Shown here: one piece after another, positions 25,843-34,280 of the stretch
How the letters are laid out: each line of letters opens with the position of its first letter
How positions within the stretch are numbered: the first letter of the stretch is position 1
From: Aquilonibacter sp963703325
Lineage (GTDB): Bacteria > Vulcanimicrobiota > Vulcanimicrobiia > Vulcanimicrobiales > Vulcanimicrobiaceae
Assembly: GCA_963703325.1 (NCBI GenBank)
Contig: OY969805.1
Span: 310,001 to 374,000, forward strand
Direction: 5' to 3'
DNA length: 64,000 nucleotides
The notes under the pieces: generated by a model
Databases searched by the model: none
The model's input: only the letters and a program-made list of their open reading frames with translations
What the model was told of the DNA's origin: nothing
Position numbers and translations under genes: made by a program

Positions 25843-26355
25843 TCACTTCAGCGCTTCGGCGCGGAGGCGGATCTGATGCAGCTGCCACAAGTGAATGAAG
25901 CGCTGCAGTTCTTCTTGCGTTTCGGGTTCGATGTCGGTGAACTTCATGCCGTGCGAAAGTTGTTTGCTCGAGGGAACGTAGAACGTCGAGAGCACGGTCG
26001 CACTCATGCGCATCGGCGCAAATGGTGCCGGTGCAGTTTTCACCGTTTCCGGGCGCAAGCCGAATGGCGTCTGCTTGAAGACTTCTTTCTCGATCGTCAA
26101 CTCGCTGATGAAGTCGTCGGGCAGTTGAAAATCCACGTCGAGAATTGAACCTTTGATGAAATCCTCGTCGGTGGAAAGCCGTAAACCACCGGCCGAGAGG
26201 TCGTTTGCCCGCCCGTGGCGGCGGCCAGTTCGCGAACGCAACGTGTAGAGCACGTCGAATTCGACGGGCATACGGAACGAGGACCGCTTTTGCGTTGTGC
26301 CTTGCGCTTTGGGATCGGCCTTAGGCGCGTCAGGTTTACGCCGAAAGAACTTCAC
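25843..26355 (-). CDS. PilZ domain protein (probable c-di-GMP receptor)
   Basis: A 170-aa cytoplasmic protein. After a basic N-terminus, the PilZ signature is complete: RSSFR (RxxxR) followed about 35 residues later by DLSAGG (D/NxSxxG), the two motifs that bind cyclic di-GMP. The remaining beta-barrel strands run to about residue 145, and a C-terminal helix (QEELQRFIHLWQLHQIRLRAEAL) closes the protein. It stands alone and is divergent from glcD. No GGDEF or EAL protein is in the window, so its output is unknown. Confidence 0.85.
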   Translation of the reverse strand: MKFFRRKPDAPKADPKAQGTTQKRSSFRMPVEFDVLYTLRSRTGRRHGRANDLSAGGLRLSTDEDFIKGSILDVDFQLPDDFISELTIEKEVFKQTPFGLRPETVKTAPAPFAPMRMSATVLSTFYVPSSKQLSHGMKFTDIEPETQEELQRFIHLWQLHQIRLRAEALK

Positions 26356-26415
26356 GCGAGGTTGCCGTTGTCGCGGGCAGGCCCCGCTTCCTGCTCACCC
26401 AAAGACCATCGCCGG

Positions 26416-27804
26416 ATGCTCCATCAACGGTTGGTCGAAGCACTGGGCGCGGACGCGGTTAAGACGGCGCCCGAAGACCTGCGCGCCTATTCGTTCGACG
26501 CCTATACGCAGGGCCGCTTGCCCTCCGCCGTGGTGCTCCCATCGAACACGCGCGAGGTCAGCGCCATCGTTAAGATTGCGCGCGACTGCGGCGAGCCGGT
26601 CGTTCCCCGCGGCGCCGGCACGGGCTTGTGCGGCGGAGCGGTTCCGGTCGACGGCGGCATCGTCGTTTCGTTCACACGCATGAACCGCGTGCTCGCGTAC
26701 GAGCCGGCGCGACGGCGCGCATGCGTCCAGCCCGGTTTGATCAATCTCGACCTCTCGCAAGCCGCCGGGCGAGACGGACTATTCTACGCACCCGATCCGT
26801 CCTCGCAGCGCATTTCAACGATCGGCGGCAACATCGCCACCAATGCCGGCGGTCCGCACTGTCTGTCGTACGGCACGACGATGAATCATGTGCTTGCACT
26901 GGAGATCGTCGACGATCGCGGCGAGGTGTTCATGACCGACATCGATCGTCCCGGCTACGATCTCACCGCGGCCTTCGTCGGCAGCGAAGGTACGCTCGGG
27001 CTCGTCACAGCGGCTTGGGTGCGCTTGATGCGTCTGCCCGAATCGGTTCGCGTGTGGCTCGCGACGTTCCCCGATGTCGAATCCGCCTCCGATGCCGTTT
27101 CCGCGATCATCGCCGCCGGCATCGTGCCGACCGCGCTCGAGATGATGGACGCAATTGCGACGCGCGCGGTTGAAGCTGCCTTCGCCGCCGGTTATCCAAC
27201 CGACGCCGGAGCGGTCCTTCTGATCGAACACGCCGGCCTCGAGGACGATATGAACGGCTACGAACATGAGATCGCCCGCATCGTGCGCGAACACGGCGCA
27301 AACTCGTGGCGCGCAGCGCGCTCGCAAGCCGAGCGTGACGCGCTGTGGGCGGGACGCAAGGGCGCCGCCGGCGCGATGGGGCGCATTGCGCCCAACTACT
27401 ATCTGCAAGACGTGTGCGTGCGCCGGAGCGTGCTGCCACAGGCGCTACACGCCATCGAGCGCATCGCCCATGACTACAAGCTGACGATGGCCAACGTTTT
27501 TCATGCCGGCGACGGCAATCTGCATCCGATGATCTGCTACGACAAGCGTGATACGAAGCAGGTGACGGCGGTGATCGAATCCGGAAATGAGATCTTGCGG
27601 ATGGCGATCGATTTGGGCGGTACGGTTTCGGGCGAACACGGCATCGGGTTCGAAAAGCGCGAGGCCATGACGCAGATCTACACGACCGACGACCTCGCCG
27701 CGATGGCAAAGGTACGCGAGGTCTTCGATCCGCGGCGCGGCTTCAATCCTGAGAAGATCTTTCCCGTCGGCGTGCGTTGCGCGGAAGTCGCGCCGATCGT
27801 ATGA
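26416..27804 (+). CDS. glcD: Glycolate oxidase subunit GlcD (FAD-linked oxidase)
   Basis: A 462-aa FAD flavoprotein of the VAO/GlcD family that oxidises glycolate (or D-lactate) to the 2-oxoacid. The FAD-binding part has VPRGAGTGLCGGAVP, TIGGNIATNAGGP and FVGSEGTLGLVT. The C-terminal part has NVFHAGDGNLHP, the active-site histidine region, and GTVSGEHGIGFEKRE. The ATG at 26416 is chosen over an upstream open frame because family homology begins there. It overlaps glcE by ATGA (27801-27804). Confidence 0.92.
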   Translation: MLHQRLVEALGADAVKTAPEDLRAYSFDAYTQGRLPSAVVLPSNTREVSAIVKIARDCGEPVVPRGAGTGLCGGAVPVDGGIVVSFTRMNRVLAYEPARRRACVQPGLINLDLSQAAGRDGLFYAPDPSSQRISTIGGNIATNAGGPHCLSYGTTMNHVLALEIVDDRGEVFMTDIDRPGYDLTAAFVGSEGTLGLVTAAWVRLMRLPESVRVWLATFPDVESASDAVSAIIAAGIVPTALEMMDAIATRAVEAAFAAGYPTDAGAVLLIEHAGLEDDMNGYEHEIARIVREHGANSWRAARSQAERDALWAGRKGAAGAMGRIAPNYYLQDVCVRRSVLPQALHAIERIAHDYKLTMANVFHAGDGNLHPMICYDKRDTKQVTAVIESGNEILRMAIDLGGTVSGEHGIGFEKREAMTQIYTTDDLAAMAKVREVFDPRRGFNPEKIFPVGVRCAEVAPIV

Positions 27805-28994
27805 CGATCGAAGCGTTTGCCGCGCAGCTTGCGGCCTGCGCGCACGAACGGCGGGCGGTCGTGGTCAGCGGCGGCAACACCCTGCGTGGTATGGGGCTTC
27901 CGCCGTTACGTGCCGACGTCTCCCTCTCCACCCTCGAGTTGAGCGCAGTCGTCGAGGATGCACCCGACGATCTGACTATCGCGGTGCAGAGCGGCGTCAC
28001 GCTGCGCACGCTCGCCACACGCCTGGCCAAGCACGGCACGCACATCCCGTTTGATGCACCCCGCGCCGCCGATGCGACCGTCGGCGGAACGCTCGCTGCC
28101 GGATGGCTCGGCCCGCGCCGTCACCTGTACGGACGGCCGCGCGATTTCGTGATTGGGACGATTGCCATCCTCTCCGACGGAACGATCGTTCACGCCGGCG
28201 GCATGGTGGTCAAGAACGTTTCGGGTTACGACATGAGCCGGCTCTACGTCGGCTCATTCGGCACGCTGGCCGTACTCGCGCAGGTCAATCTCAAAACGAT
28301 CGCCGCGCCACAAGGCGCACGGATGTTTTACCTGCGTCTCCCAGAGGGTACGCGGGAGCGCGCGTTTGCGCAGTTTGCACATATGCCGGTGGTACCGTCG
28401 GCGGCGTTTTGGATCGACGGTCATCGCGGCGCGGTCGACGGCGACGACGGCGACGAGGGACGCATTTCGGTGCTGCTCGAGGGCTCGCCAAGCGTGCTGG
28501 AACGCGCAACCCGCGACCTGCGTTCGGCGATGGGCCGGGCGGGCGTGCCCGAAACGCGCGTGGTCGATGCCGGCGCGCGCGAATCGTTCGAACGTATCGT
28601 CGATGCCTATGTCGCCTCGCTCGGCGAGCGCTCGATCACCTATCGCATTGCCGCCTTCCCCGACGACGCGCTCGCTCGTGCGGATGCCTGCAGGGCGCTC
28701 GCGCAGCGCTTCGAGCTGCGCCACGACACGATCGTCGACGCGATGAACGGCGATCTGCTCTTCCGCGTGAACGACCTCGATTCACACGCGTTCGGCGCGA
28801 AGATCGAAATGTTTGACGACGCGCTGCACGACGACGAACCGCGCGCGGTCGTGATCGCCGGGAACCATCCTCGTCGCGCCCATCTCAACGTGTGGGGCGA
28901 ACCCCCCGACGGTCTCGAGCGCATGCGTGAACTCAAGCGCCGATTCGATCCGGAGAATATCCTCAATCCCGGACGCTTCGTGGCCGGTTTATAG
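27801..28994 (+). CDS. glcE: Glycolate oxidase FAD-binding subunit GlcE
   Basis: A 397-aa second FAD subunit of the glycolate oxidase complex. It is recognised by VVVSGGNTLRGMG, DATVGGTLAAGWLGPRRHLYGRPRDFVIG and VVKNVSGYDMSRLYVGSFGTLAV, and the protein ends with RRFDPENILNPGRFV, as in other GlcE proteins. The third subunit, the iron-sulphur protein GlcF that passes electrons on, is missing: the following gene is a terpene-synthase-like protein. Confidence 0.9.
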   Translation: MTIEAFAAQLAACAHERRAVVVSGGNTLRGMGLPPLRADVSLSTLELSAVVEDAPDDLTIAVQSGVTLRTLATRLAKHGTHIPFDAPRAADATVGGTLAAGWLGPRRHLYGRPRDFVIGTIAILSDGTIVHAGGMVVKNVSGYDMSRLYVGSFGTLAVLAQVNLKTIAAPQGARMFYLRLPEGTRERAFAQFAHMPVVPSAAFWIDGHRGAVDGDDGDEGRISVLLEGSPSVLERATRDLRSAMGRAGVPETRVVDAGARESFERIVDAYVASLGERSITYRIAAFPDDALARADACRALAQRFELRHDTIVDAMNGDLLFRVNDLDSHAFGAKIEMFDDALHDDEPRAVVIAGNHPRRAHLNVWGEPPDGLERMRELKRRFDPENILNPGRFVAGL

Positions 28995-28998
28995 GGTC

Positions 28999-30096
28999 GT
29001 GCTCGGGGATATCGTTGCTGCGTTGCGCACCGTGCTGCGCAGTCCGGAACGTTTGCGCGCGCTGCTTGCGAGGGGTCCTTCCACGGCCATCGAGTTGCTG
29101 CACTTCATGACGCGCATCGTCCCAATCTCGGCTGCCACGCTCGCCGCGATTCGAGAGCGCGCGGCGGCAATTCCCGATCCGGCGTTGCGCGCGCAAGCAC
29201 TAGCGAGCGTCGACGGGAAGTCCTACCATGTCGCCGGTGCCTGCATCCTCGCAACCTTTCTCGAACCAAGCGCAGCGCGCGCGTACGTCGCGGTCGTGGC
29301 GCCGCTCGAGACGATCTACGACTATCTCGACAACTTGTGCGACCGGCATCCGGGCGTCGGCGTCGATGCCTATCCGGTGCTCCACCAAGCGATTGCCGAC
29401 GCGCTCGATCCCTTCGCGCCGTTGCACGACTACTATGCATGCGGACCTGCGGGCGACGACGGCGGCTATTTGCGCGAGCTCGTCGAGCGCACACAAAGCG
29501 TGCTTGCAACGGTCCCGCATCTCGATCTTCTGCGTCCGCGGTTTGCTCACGCCGCGCAGCTCTACGGCGAGATGCAAACCCATAAACACTATCCGCCGGG
29601 CGAGCGCGAACGGCGCTGTGTCGCGTGGTACGAACGGCATCGCGATTGTTATCGCGACATCGACTGGCACGAGTTCGCCTCCGCAGCGGGATCGCAATTT
29701 CATGTCTACGGTCCACTGTTCGAAGCGTTTCTCGGACGCCGCGAGGCGATCGAAGGCACCTACGACGCGTACTTCCCCTACGTCAGCGCGCTACACGTCC
29801 TGCTCGATGCCTTCATCGATCAGGCCGAAGACCGCGAACACGGCGAGCTGAATTTCAGCCGTGTCTATGGCAGCCCGGCAGCGATGCGCGCGCGAGTGCA
29901 CAGCCTCGTCGACTCAGCGCGAACGCGGCTAGGGGCGCTTCCCGGCGACCGGGCCCATCGTTTTGTCCTCGACGTGATGACGCTCTTCTACTTGAGCCAT
30001 CCGAAGATCGCGGCACAGGGCCTCGAACGCGAGGCTCGGGCGCTCCTTCGCACGAACGCTCTTAGGGAAGCACACCATGGAGGGCCTCGCCGCTGA
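28999..30096 (+). CDS. DUF2600 / tetraprenyl-beta-curcumene synthase-like protein
   Basis: A 365-aa mostly helical protein of the DUF2600 family, whose Bacillus member YtpB cyclises long-chain prenyl diphosphates. The best motif is ETIYDYLDNLCDRHPG, an acidic patch that could bind Mg-diphosphate. FPYVSALHVLLDAFIDQAEDR later resembles a second acidic site. The start is GTG at 28999, four bases after the glcE stop; the frame extends further upstream inside glcE. The family assignment is good, but substrate and product here are unknown. Confidence 0.78.
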   Translation: MLGDIVAALRTVLRSPERLRALLARGPSTAIELLHFMTRIVPISAATLAAIRERAAAIPDPALRAQALASVDGKSYHVAGACILATFLEPSAARAYVAVVAPLETIYDYLDNLCDRHPGVGVDAYPVLHQAIADALDPFAPLHDYYACGPAGDDGGYLRELVERTQSVLATVPHLDLLRPRFAHAAQLYGEMQTHKHYPPGERERRCVAWYERHRDCYRDIDWHEFASAAGSQFHVYGPLFEAFLGRREAIEGTYDAYFPYVSALHVLLDAFIDQAEDREHGELNFSRVYGSPAAMRARVHSLVDSARTRLGALPGDRAHRFVLDVMTLFYLSHPKIAAQGLEREARALLRTNALREAHHGGPRR

Positions 30097-31916
30097 ATCG
30101 CCTGATCGCCGCGCTCCTGAGCGCCAGCCTCCTTTGCATGCCGGGTGGACCCGTGCGCGCCGACGAGAGTTCGAACGAGCAACTCGTGATCGACGAACCA
30201 AGCGCGGCCGCGGCTCAAGCTGATTCGACCCGCATCAATCAAGAATCACACTATGCCGGCACCCCGGGCGATTTTCACATCGCACAGTGGATGCGCAGTC
30301 AACTCGCCGCCGCCGGATTCAATGCGACCAATGAAGTCTTCACGCACGACGTGCCGTATTCGCGCTTCCTTGGCCTCGAAGAGTTTCGGTATCCGCACTG
30401 GATCAGGTACCGGCTCGGCGAGGTTCCGATTCCAGCCGATCCCGACGGAACGCGACGCGACGCCGGGCCGCCGTTTAACGCATGGAGCGGGAGCGGTATT
30501 GTCAGCGCCAACGTCGTCGATGCGGGGCATGGCCTTCCGGCGGACTATCAATCGCTTGCCGCACGTGGGGTCGACGTACGCACGCGCATCGCGCTCATTC
30601 GCTATGGCCGTGAATTCCGCGGCACACTTGCGAAACGCGCGCAAGATCACGGCGCAAGCGGCGTCATCTTTTTTTCGGATCCGGCGGATCCGGATGGATC
30701 GCTGAACGGTCCGGCCTACCCCGACGGTCCGTATCGCCCGCTCGGCTCGGTTCAGCGAGGCGCGCTGACGCAAGGCGAAATTCAAATCCCCACCTTGCCG
30801 GTAAACGCGATCAACGCCGCGCGTATTCTAGCGACGATCGACAATGGCATCAGCACCGTACCATTCCGGCTCAGCGTGCAGATGGACTTGGATCGCAACG
30901 CGAAGCTGTGGAACACGGTCGGCGTGTTGCCGGGCATCGACCCAACACACAGCGTGGTCATCGGTGCGCATCGCGACGCTTGGGTCTACGGTGTTACCGA
31001 CAACGGCTCCGGCACGTCGGTCGTGCTCCAAGTCGCGCGCGCGCTCGGCTACCTCTACCGCAGCGGCTGGCGCCCGCACTACTCGATAATCGTGGCCGGC
31101 TTCGACGGCGAAGAGATCGGTGAAGTCGGCTCGAACGCGTTCGTGCAAATGCATCGTGGCCTCCTCGAGAGCGGCTGCATTGCCTACATCAACGAAGACG
31201 AGATCACGACCGGACAGTATTTCGGTGCGAGCGCGGTCGACGCACTTCGCGATGCGATCGTTCCGGCGACGGAGCGGATCGCCGATCCCGCCATGCCGTC
31301 GCAGAAGCTCTTCCAGCGTTGGCAAGCACAGGCAGGCGGCACCACCATACGCGGGCCCGGCGGCGGCTCGGATTTCGAGCCGTTCCTCTACGAACTGGGA
31401 ATCCCGATCATGCAGCTCGGCTTTCACGGCGTCTTTGGTGTTTACCACTCGGGTTTTGACGATCTGAACTATGTCATCACACAAGCCGATCCCGGTTTCC
31501 TGAACCATCGCGCAATCTCGCAGGTCGTGGCGCTGCTCACGATGCGCCTGGCAAGCGGTGTTGTGCCCTATCGCCTGACGCCGTACGCGGGAACGCTGCG
31601 CTCCGACGTCGCGGCACTGAGCGGCACACAATATCGCCGCGACCTTTCGCCGCTGGTCGCGGCGATCGGCCGCTACGCGTATCGCGCGAGCATCGCCGAC
31701 CATCGCGGCATCGACGGTAACGCCGAGATCGGCATCGTGCATCGGCTCGACAAACTCGTCTACGGACGCAACGGTTACGCTGCCGTCCCGTTGCCCGCCG
31801 TGAGCGGCGCCGTGGCGCGGGGTGACCGGCCCGCAATCTCTGCCTCCGTCGGCCGAGCGGTGCACGAGCTTGACGACATCACCAGCGCGATCGCGGCGGC
31901 GACCGTGCGGCGATAG
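30093..31916 (+). CDS. M28 family zinc peptidase, PSMA/glutamate carboxypeptidase II-like
   Basis: A 607-aa exported peptidase if started at CTG 30093. Domains: signal peptide, PA (protease-associated) region at about 90-260, then the catalytic domain. Zinc ligands are the H and D of GAHRDAWVYG, the D of TDNGSGT, the E pair of GFDGEEIGEVGS and the H of YHSGFDDL. The first ATG (30138) falls inside the hydrophobic core of the signal peptide. Upstream, the frame reads CTG AAT CGC CTG ATC with an ideal SD (GGAGG at 30079-30083, spacing 9), and the CTG overlaps the DUF2600 stop as CTGA. A non-AUG start is therefore likely. Confidence 0.85.
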   Translation: MNRLIAALLSASLLCMPGGPVRADESSNEQLVIDEPSAAAAQADSTRINQESHYAGTPGDFHIAQWMRSQLAAAGFNATNEVFTHDVPYSRFLGLEEFRYPHWIRYRLGEVPIPADPDGTRRDAGPPFNAWSGSGIVSANVVDAGHGLPADYQSLAARGVDVRTRIALIRYGREFRGTLAKRAQDHGASGVIFFSDPADPDGSLNGPAYPDGPYRPLGSVQRGALTQGEIQIPTLPVNAINAARILATIDNGISTVPFRLSVQMDLDRNAKLWNTVGVLPGIDPTHSVVIGAHRDAWVYGVTDNGSGTSVVLQVARALGYLYRSGWRPHYSIIVAGFDGEEIGEVGSNAFVQMHRGLLESGCIAYINEDEITTGQYFGASAVDALRDAIVPATERIADPAMPSQKLFQRWQAQAGGTTIRGPGGGSDFEPFLYELGIPIMQLGFHGVFGVYHSGFDDLNYVITQADPGFLNHRAISQVVALLTMRLASGVVPYRLTPYAGTLRSDVAALSGTQYRRDLSPLVAAIGRYAYRASIADHRGIDGNAEIGIVHRLDKLVYGRNGYAAVPLPAVSGAVARGDRPAISASVGRAVHELDDITSAIAAATVRR

Positions 31917-31922
31917 TGCCCC

Positions 31923-32765
31923 GTGCGCGTCGGGCTTGCGGGCGGCTCCGGCTTCATCGGGCGACATCTTGGCGCCGCACTGCGCGCGCGTGGCGACGAC
32001 GTCGTCACCGCTTCGCTTCGTAAGCCGCTCGAAGCTGCCGCGGCATTTGCAACCTGCGATGCCGTCGTCAATCTCGCCGGCGAGAGCATCTTCCAACGCT
32101 GGTCCGCCCCGGCGAAGCAGCGGATTTACCGGAGTCGCGTCGAGGGCACGCGTGCGCTAATCGACGCCTTCGCCGGTCACGCGCAGCGGCCGGCAGTCTA
32201 CATCGGCGCTTCGGCGATGGGTTACTATCCGCCAAGCGAAACGGCGACCTACACTGAAGCGAGTCCACACGGCGATGATTTCCTTGGTGACCTCTGCGCG
32301 CGGTGGGAAGCGGAAGCACAGCGGGCCACGCAACTCGGCATGCGCGTCGCGATCGTGCGCACCGGCGTGGTACTCGGGACCGACGGTGGTGCGCTCGCGA
32401 CGATGCTGCGCCCATTTCGCTTCGGCCTCGGCAGCGTGATCGGAAGCGGGCGGCAATGGATCTCGTGGGTACATATCGACGACATCGTCGGCATCTATCG
32501 CATGACGCTCGACGGCGCGAGCGGCACGTTCAATGCGACCGCGCCGCACCCGGTTACCAACGCCGAGCTCACCCGCACGCTCGCTTCGGTGCTGCGCCGT
32601 CCGGCGCCGTTCCGCGTCCCAGCGGTTGCGCTGCGCGCGGTACTGGGCGAAGGCGCGAGCATCCTCCTGCGCGGTCAACGAGTACTCCCGCAGCACGTTC
32701 TCGAATCGGGTTACAACTTCTGCTTCAGTACGCTCGACGATGCGCTAGGTAATCTGTTGACATGA
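31923..32765 (+). CDS. TIGR01777/YfcH family epimerase-like protein
   Basis: A 280-aa extended short-chain dehydrogenase-like protein. The Rossmann motif GGSGFIGRHL is at the N-terminus, followed by NLAGESIFQRWS and KQRIYRSRVEGTRALIDA, which are diagnostic for TIGR01777. The active-site region is GASAMGYY, and SWVHIDDIVGIY is the usual late motif. Its start is GTG, seven bases after the peptidase stop. Its role is not established even in E. coli. It overlaps csaA by ATGA (32762-32765). Confidence 0.85.
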   Translation: MRVGLAGGSGFIGRHLGAALRARGDDVVTASLRKPLEAAAAFATCDAVVNLAGESIFQRWSAPAKQRIYRSRVEGTRALIDAFAGHAQRPAVYIGASAMGYYPPSETATYTEASPHGDDFLGDLCARWEAEAQRATQLGMRVAIVRTGVVLGTDGGALATMLRPFRFGLGSVIGSGRQWISWVHIDDIVGIYRMTLDGASGTFNATAPHPVTNAELTRTLASVLRRPAPFRVPAVALRAVLGEGASILLRGQRVLPQHVLESGYNFCFSTLDDALGNLLT

Positions 32766-33097
32766 CGATCAGTTACGAGGACTTCGAGAAGGTCGATATC
32801 CGCGCCGGAACGGTGCTGCAAGCCGAACCGCTCGAAGGCGCACGAAAGCCGGCGTACAAGTTGCGCATCGACTTCGGGCCCGAGATCGGCCATCGGAACT
32901 CTTCGGTACAAATCACCGTTGTGTACCGTGCCGAGGAGTTGATCGGCAGCCAAGTCTGCGCGGTCGTCAATTTCGAACCCAAACGTATTGCCGGATTCGT
33001 GAGCGAAGTGCTCGTCCTCGGAATGAACGATTTCGACGGAAACGTTCTCTTGGTTCGTCCGCAGTATCCCGTCGCCAACGGTACGCGACTGTATTAA
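32762..33097 (+). CDS. csaA: CsaA tRNA-binding-domain chaperone-like protein
   Basis: A 111-aa OB-fold protein of the CsaA group, reported in Bacillus as an export-related chaperone and related to the tRNA-binding domain of methionyl-tRNA synthetase. The family sequence is nearly complete: FEKVDIRAGTVLQAE, KPAYKLRIDFGPEIG, SSVQITVVY, CAVVNFEPKRIAGFVSEVL and VLLVRPQYPVANGTRLY. It is translationally coupled to both neighbours (ATGA before, TAATG after). Confidence 0.92.
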   Translation: MTISYEDFEKVDIRAGTVLQAEPLEGARKPAYKLRIDFGPEIGHRNSSVQITVVYRAEELIGSQVCAVVNFEPKRIAGFVSEVLVLGMNDFDGNVLLVRPQYPVANGTRLY

Positions 33098-33609
33098 TGC
33101 CTCCCTCGAAGATCATGCTGATTCGGCATGCGGAGAAACCGGGCGATCCACTGCCGTCGTTCGGCGTCAAGGAAAACGGAGCGCGAAGTCAGCATTCGCT
33201 CGCCGTGCAAGGCTGGCAACGCGCCGGGGCGCTGACTGCATTCTTCGCCGCGCCGGCGCTCGCCGAAATCACCGTTCCGGCGTACCTTTACGCCTCGTCG
33301 GCCGACACGGGCGTGCGACCGATTGAGACGATAACGCCGCTTGCGCACCGGCTGGGTTTGACCGCGGACCAGACGTTTGCCGTCGGTGATGAGGACCGGC
33401 TCGCAGCGAACCTCATGTTGCGCGACGGCGTGGTACTCGTCGCTTGGGAACACAAGCATTTACCGCTGATTGCCGCCCATCTGACGTCGACTGCACCAAA
33501 AACCTGGCCCGGCGATCGCTTCGACGTTGTTTGGGTATTCGACCGCCAAAGCTTGGGTTCGTATCGATTTCTTCAAGTCGCCCAGAAGTTGCTCGCCGGA
33601 GATTCGTGA
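33097..33609 (+). CDS. Histidine phosphatase superfamily-like protein
   Basis: A 170-aa protein beginning with IMLIRHAEKPGD, the RHxE motif that carries the phosphohistidine in phosphoglycerate mutase-like phosphatases. YASSADTGVRPIETITPLA corresponds to the second conserved block, and VLVAWEHKHLPLIAAHL holds the late histidine. It is short compared with most members but matches the small family found in soil bacteria. The substrate is unknown. It overlaps the csaA stop by one base and the following GTG by four. Confidence 0.75.
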   Translation: MPPSKIMLIRHAEKPGDPLPSFGVKENGARSQHSLAVQGWQRAGALTAFFAAPALAEITVPAYLYASSADTGVRPIETITPLAHRLGLTADQTFAVGDEDRLAANLMLRDGVVLVAWEHKHLPLIAAHLTSTAPKTWPGDRFDVVWVFDRQSLGSYRFLQVAQKLLAGDS

Positions 33610-34280
33610 AGGCGCTGTGGGCCGGCTGCCTGCTGTTGCTGGCGACGACGAGTGCGCCGCCCAGCGGCGATGACATCCTGGCGCGGGCCGGCGCAGCCCA
33701 GGGTTTGAGTACGTATTCCGTTCCCGTTCACTTCGAGGTGCACATGCGTCGGCCGATCGGCGTTCGAAGCGCAGCTGACGCGATCGTCTACTACCGCACC
33801 CCGGCGCAGGCCGTGTTGACCATCACCAAGATTCCGGGAATCATCGGGCGGTTCTTCAAGGGAACGTACGCGACCGAACTCGTTCCCCAAGTTTGGCCGT
33901 CGAAGTACAGCGTGACTTCGGTGTCACCGGCGCAACTCGCAGGCGTGAGCACCTTCGTTCTGCACGCCGTGCCAAAAGTGGACCCGTCGGTCGATCACGT
34001 TGAATTCACGGTCGCGCAATCCGACGACGCGCCGCTTGCGGTCGCGTGGTATTACAAGAACGGGTCGACGATACGGGTCTCGATGGTCTGTCAAACGACC
34101 CCGAATTACAATTTGGTCAAGAACGAGACGATTGCCGTCTCCATGCGACAATTCAGCCTCGATGCGACCGGGGTGTACGGGGCGTACGCGCTCAACGGTC
34201 CTGTACCGGACTCCGCTTTTCAGGGCCGCGCATCATCGACGCTGCCGCGGCGACGATCGACAGCGCAATCGCCACACTGA
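33606..34280 (+). CDS. Exported LolA-like outer-membrane lipoprotein-sorting family protein
   Basis: A 224-aa protein with an N-terminal signal peptide (ALWAGCLLLLATTSAPP). The body is a beta-sheet-rich half-barrel with the lipoprotein-carrier pattern (DDILARAGAAQGLSTYSVPVHFEVHMRR, LTITKIPGIIGRFFKGTY, VEFTVAQSDD). The start is GTG 33606 in a GTGA overlap with the phosphatase gene. The last 89 bases overlap the convergent MFS gene, and the final 20 residues look low-complexity, so the true 3' end may have been altered. The LolA-like call is by pattern only. Confidence 0.6.
   Translation: MKALWAGCLLLLATTSAPPSGDDILARAGAAQGLSTYSVPVHFEVHMRRPIGVRSAADAIVYYRTPAQAVLTITKIPGIIGRFFKGTYATELVPQVWPSKYSVTSVSPAQLAGVSTFVLHAVPKVDPSVDHVEFTVAQSDDAPLAVAWYYKNGSTIRVSMVCQTTPNYNLVKNETIAVSMRQFSLDATGVYGAYALNGPVPDSAFQGRASSTLPRRRSTAQSPH

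Noticed and set aside
30828..32096. A 422-aa minus-strand open frame
   Set aside because: It is antisense to the M28 peptidase and the TIGR01777 gene, both of which have clear family motifs; it has no recognisable motif of its own.
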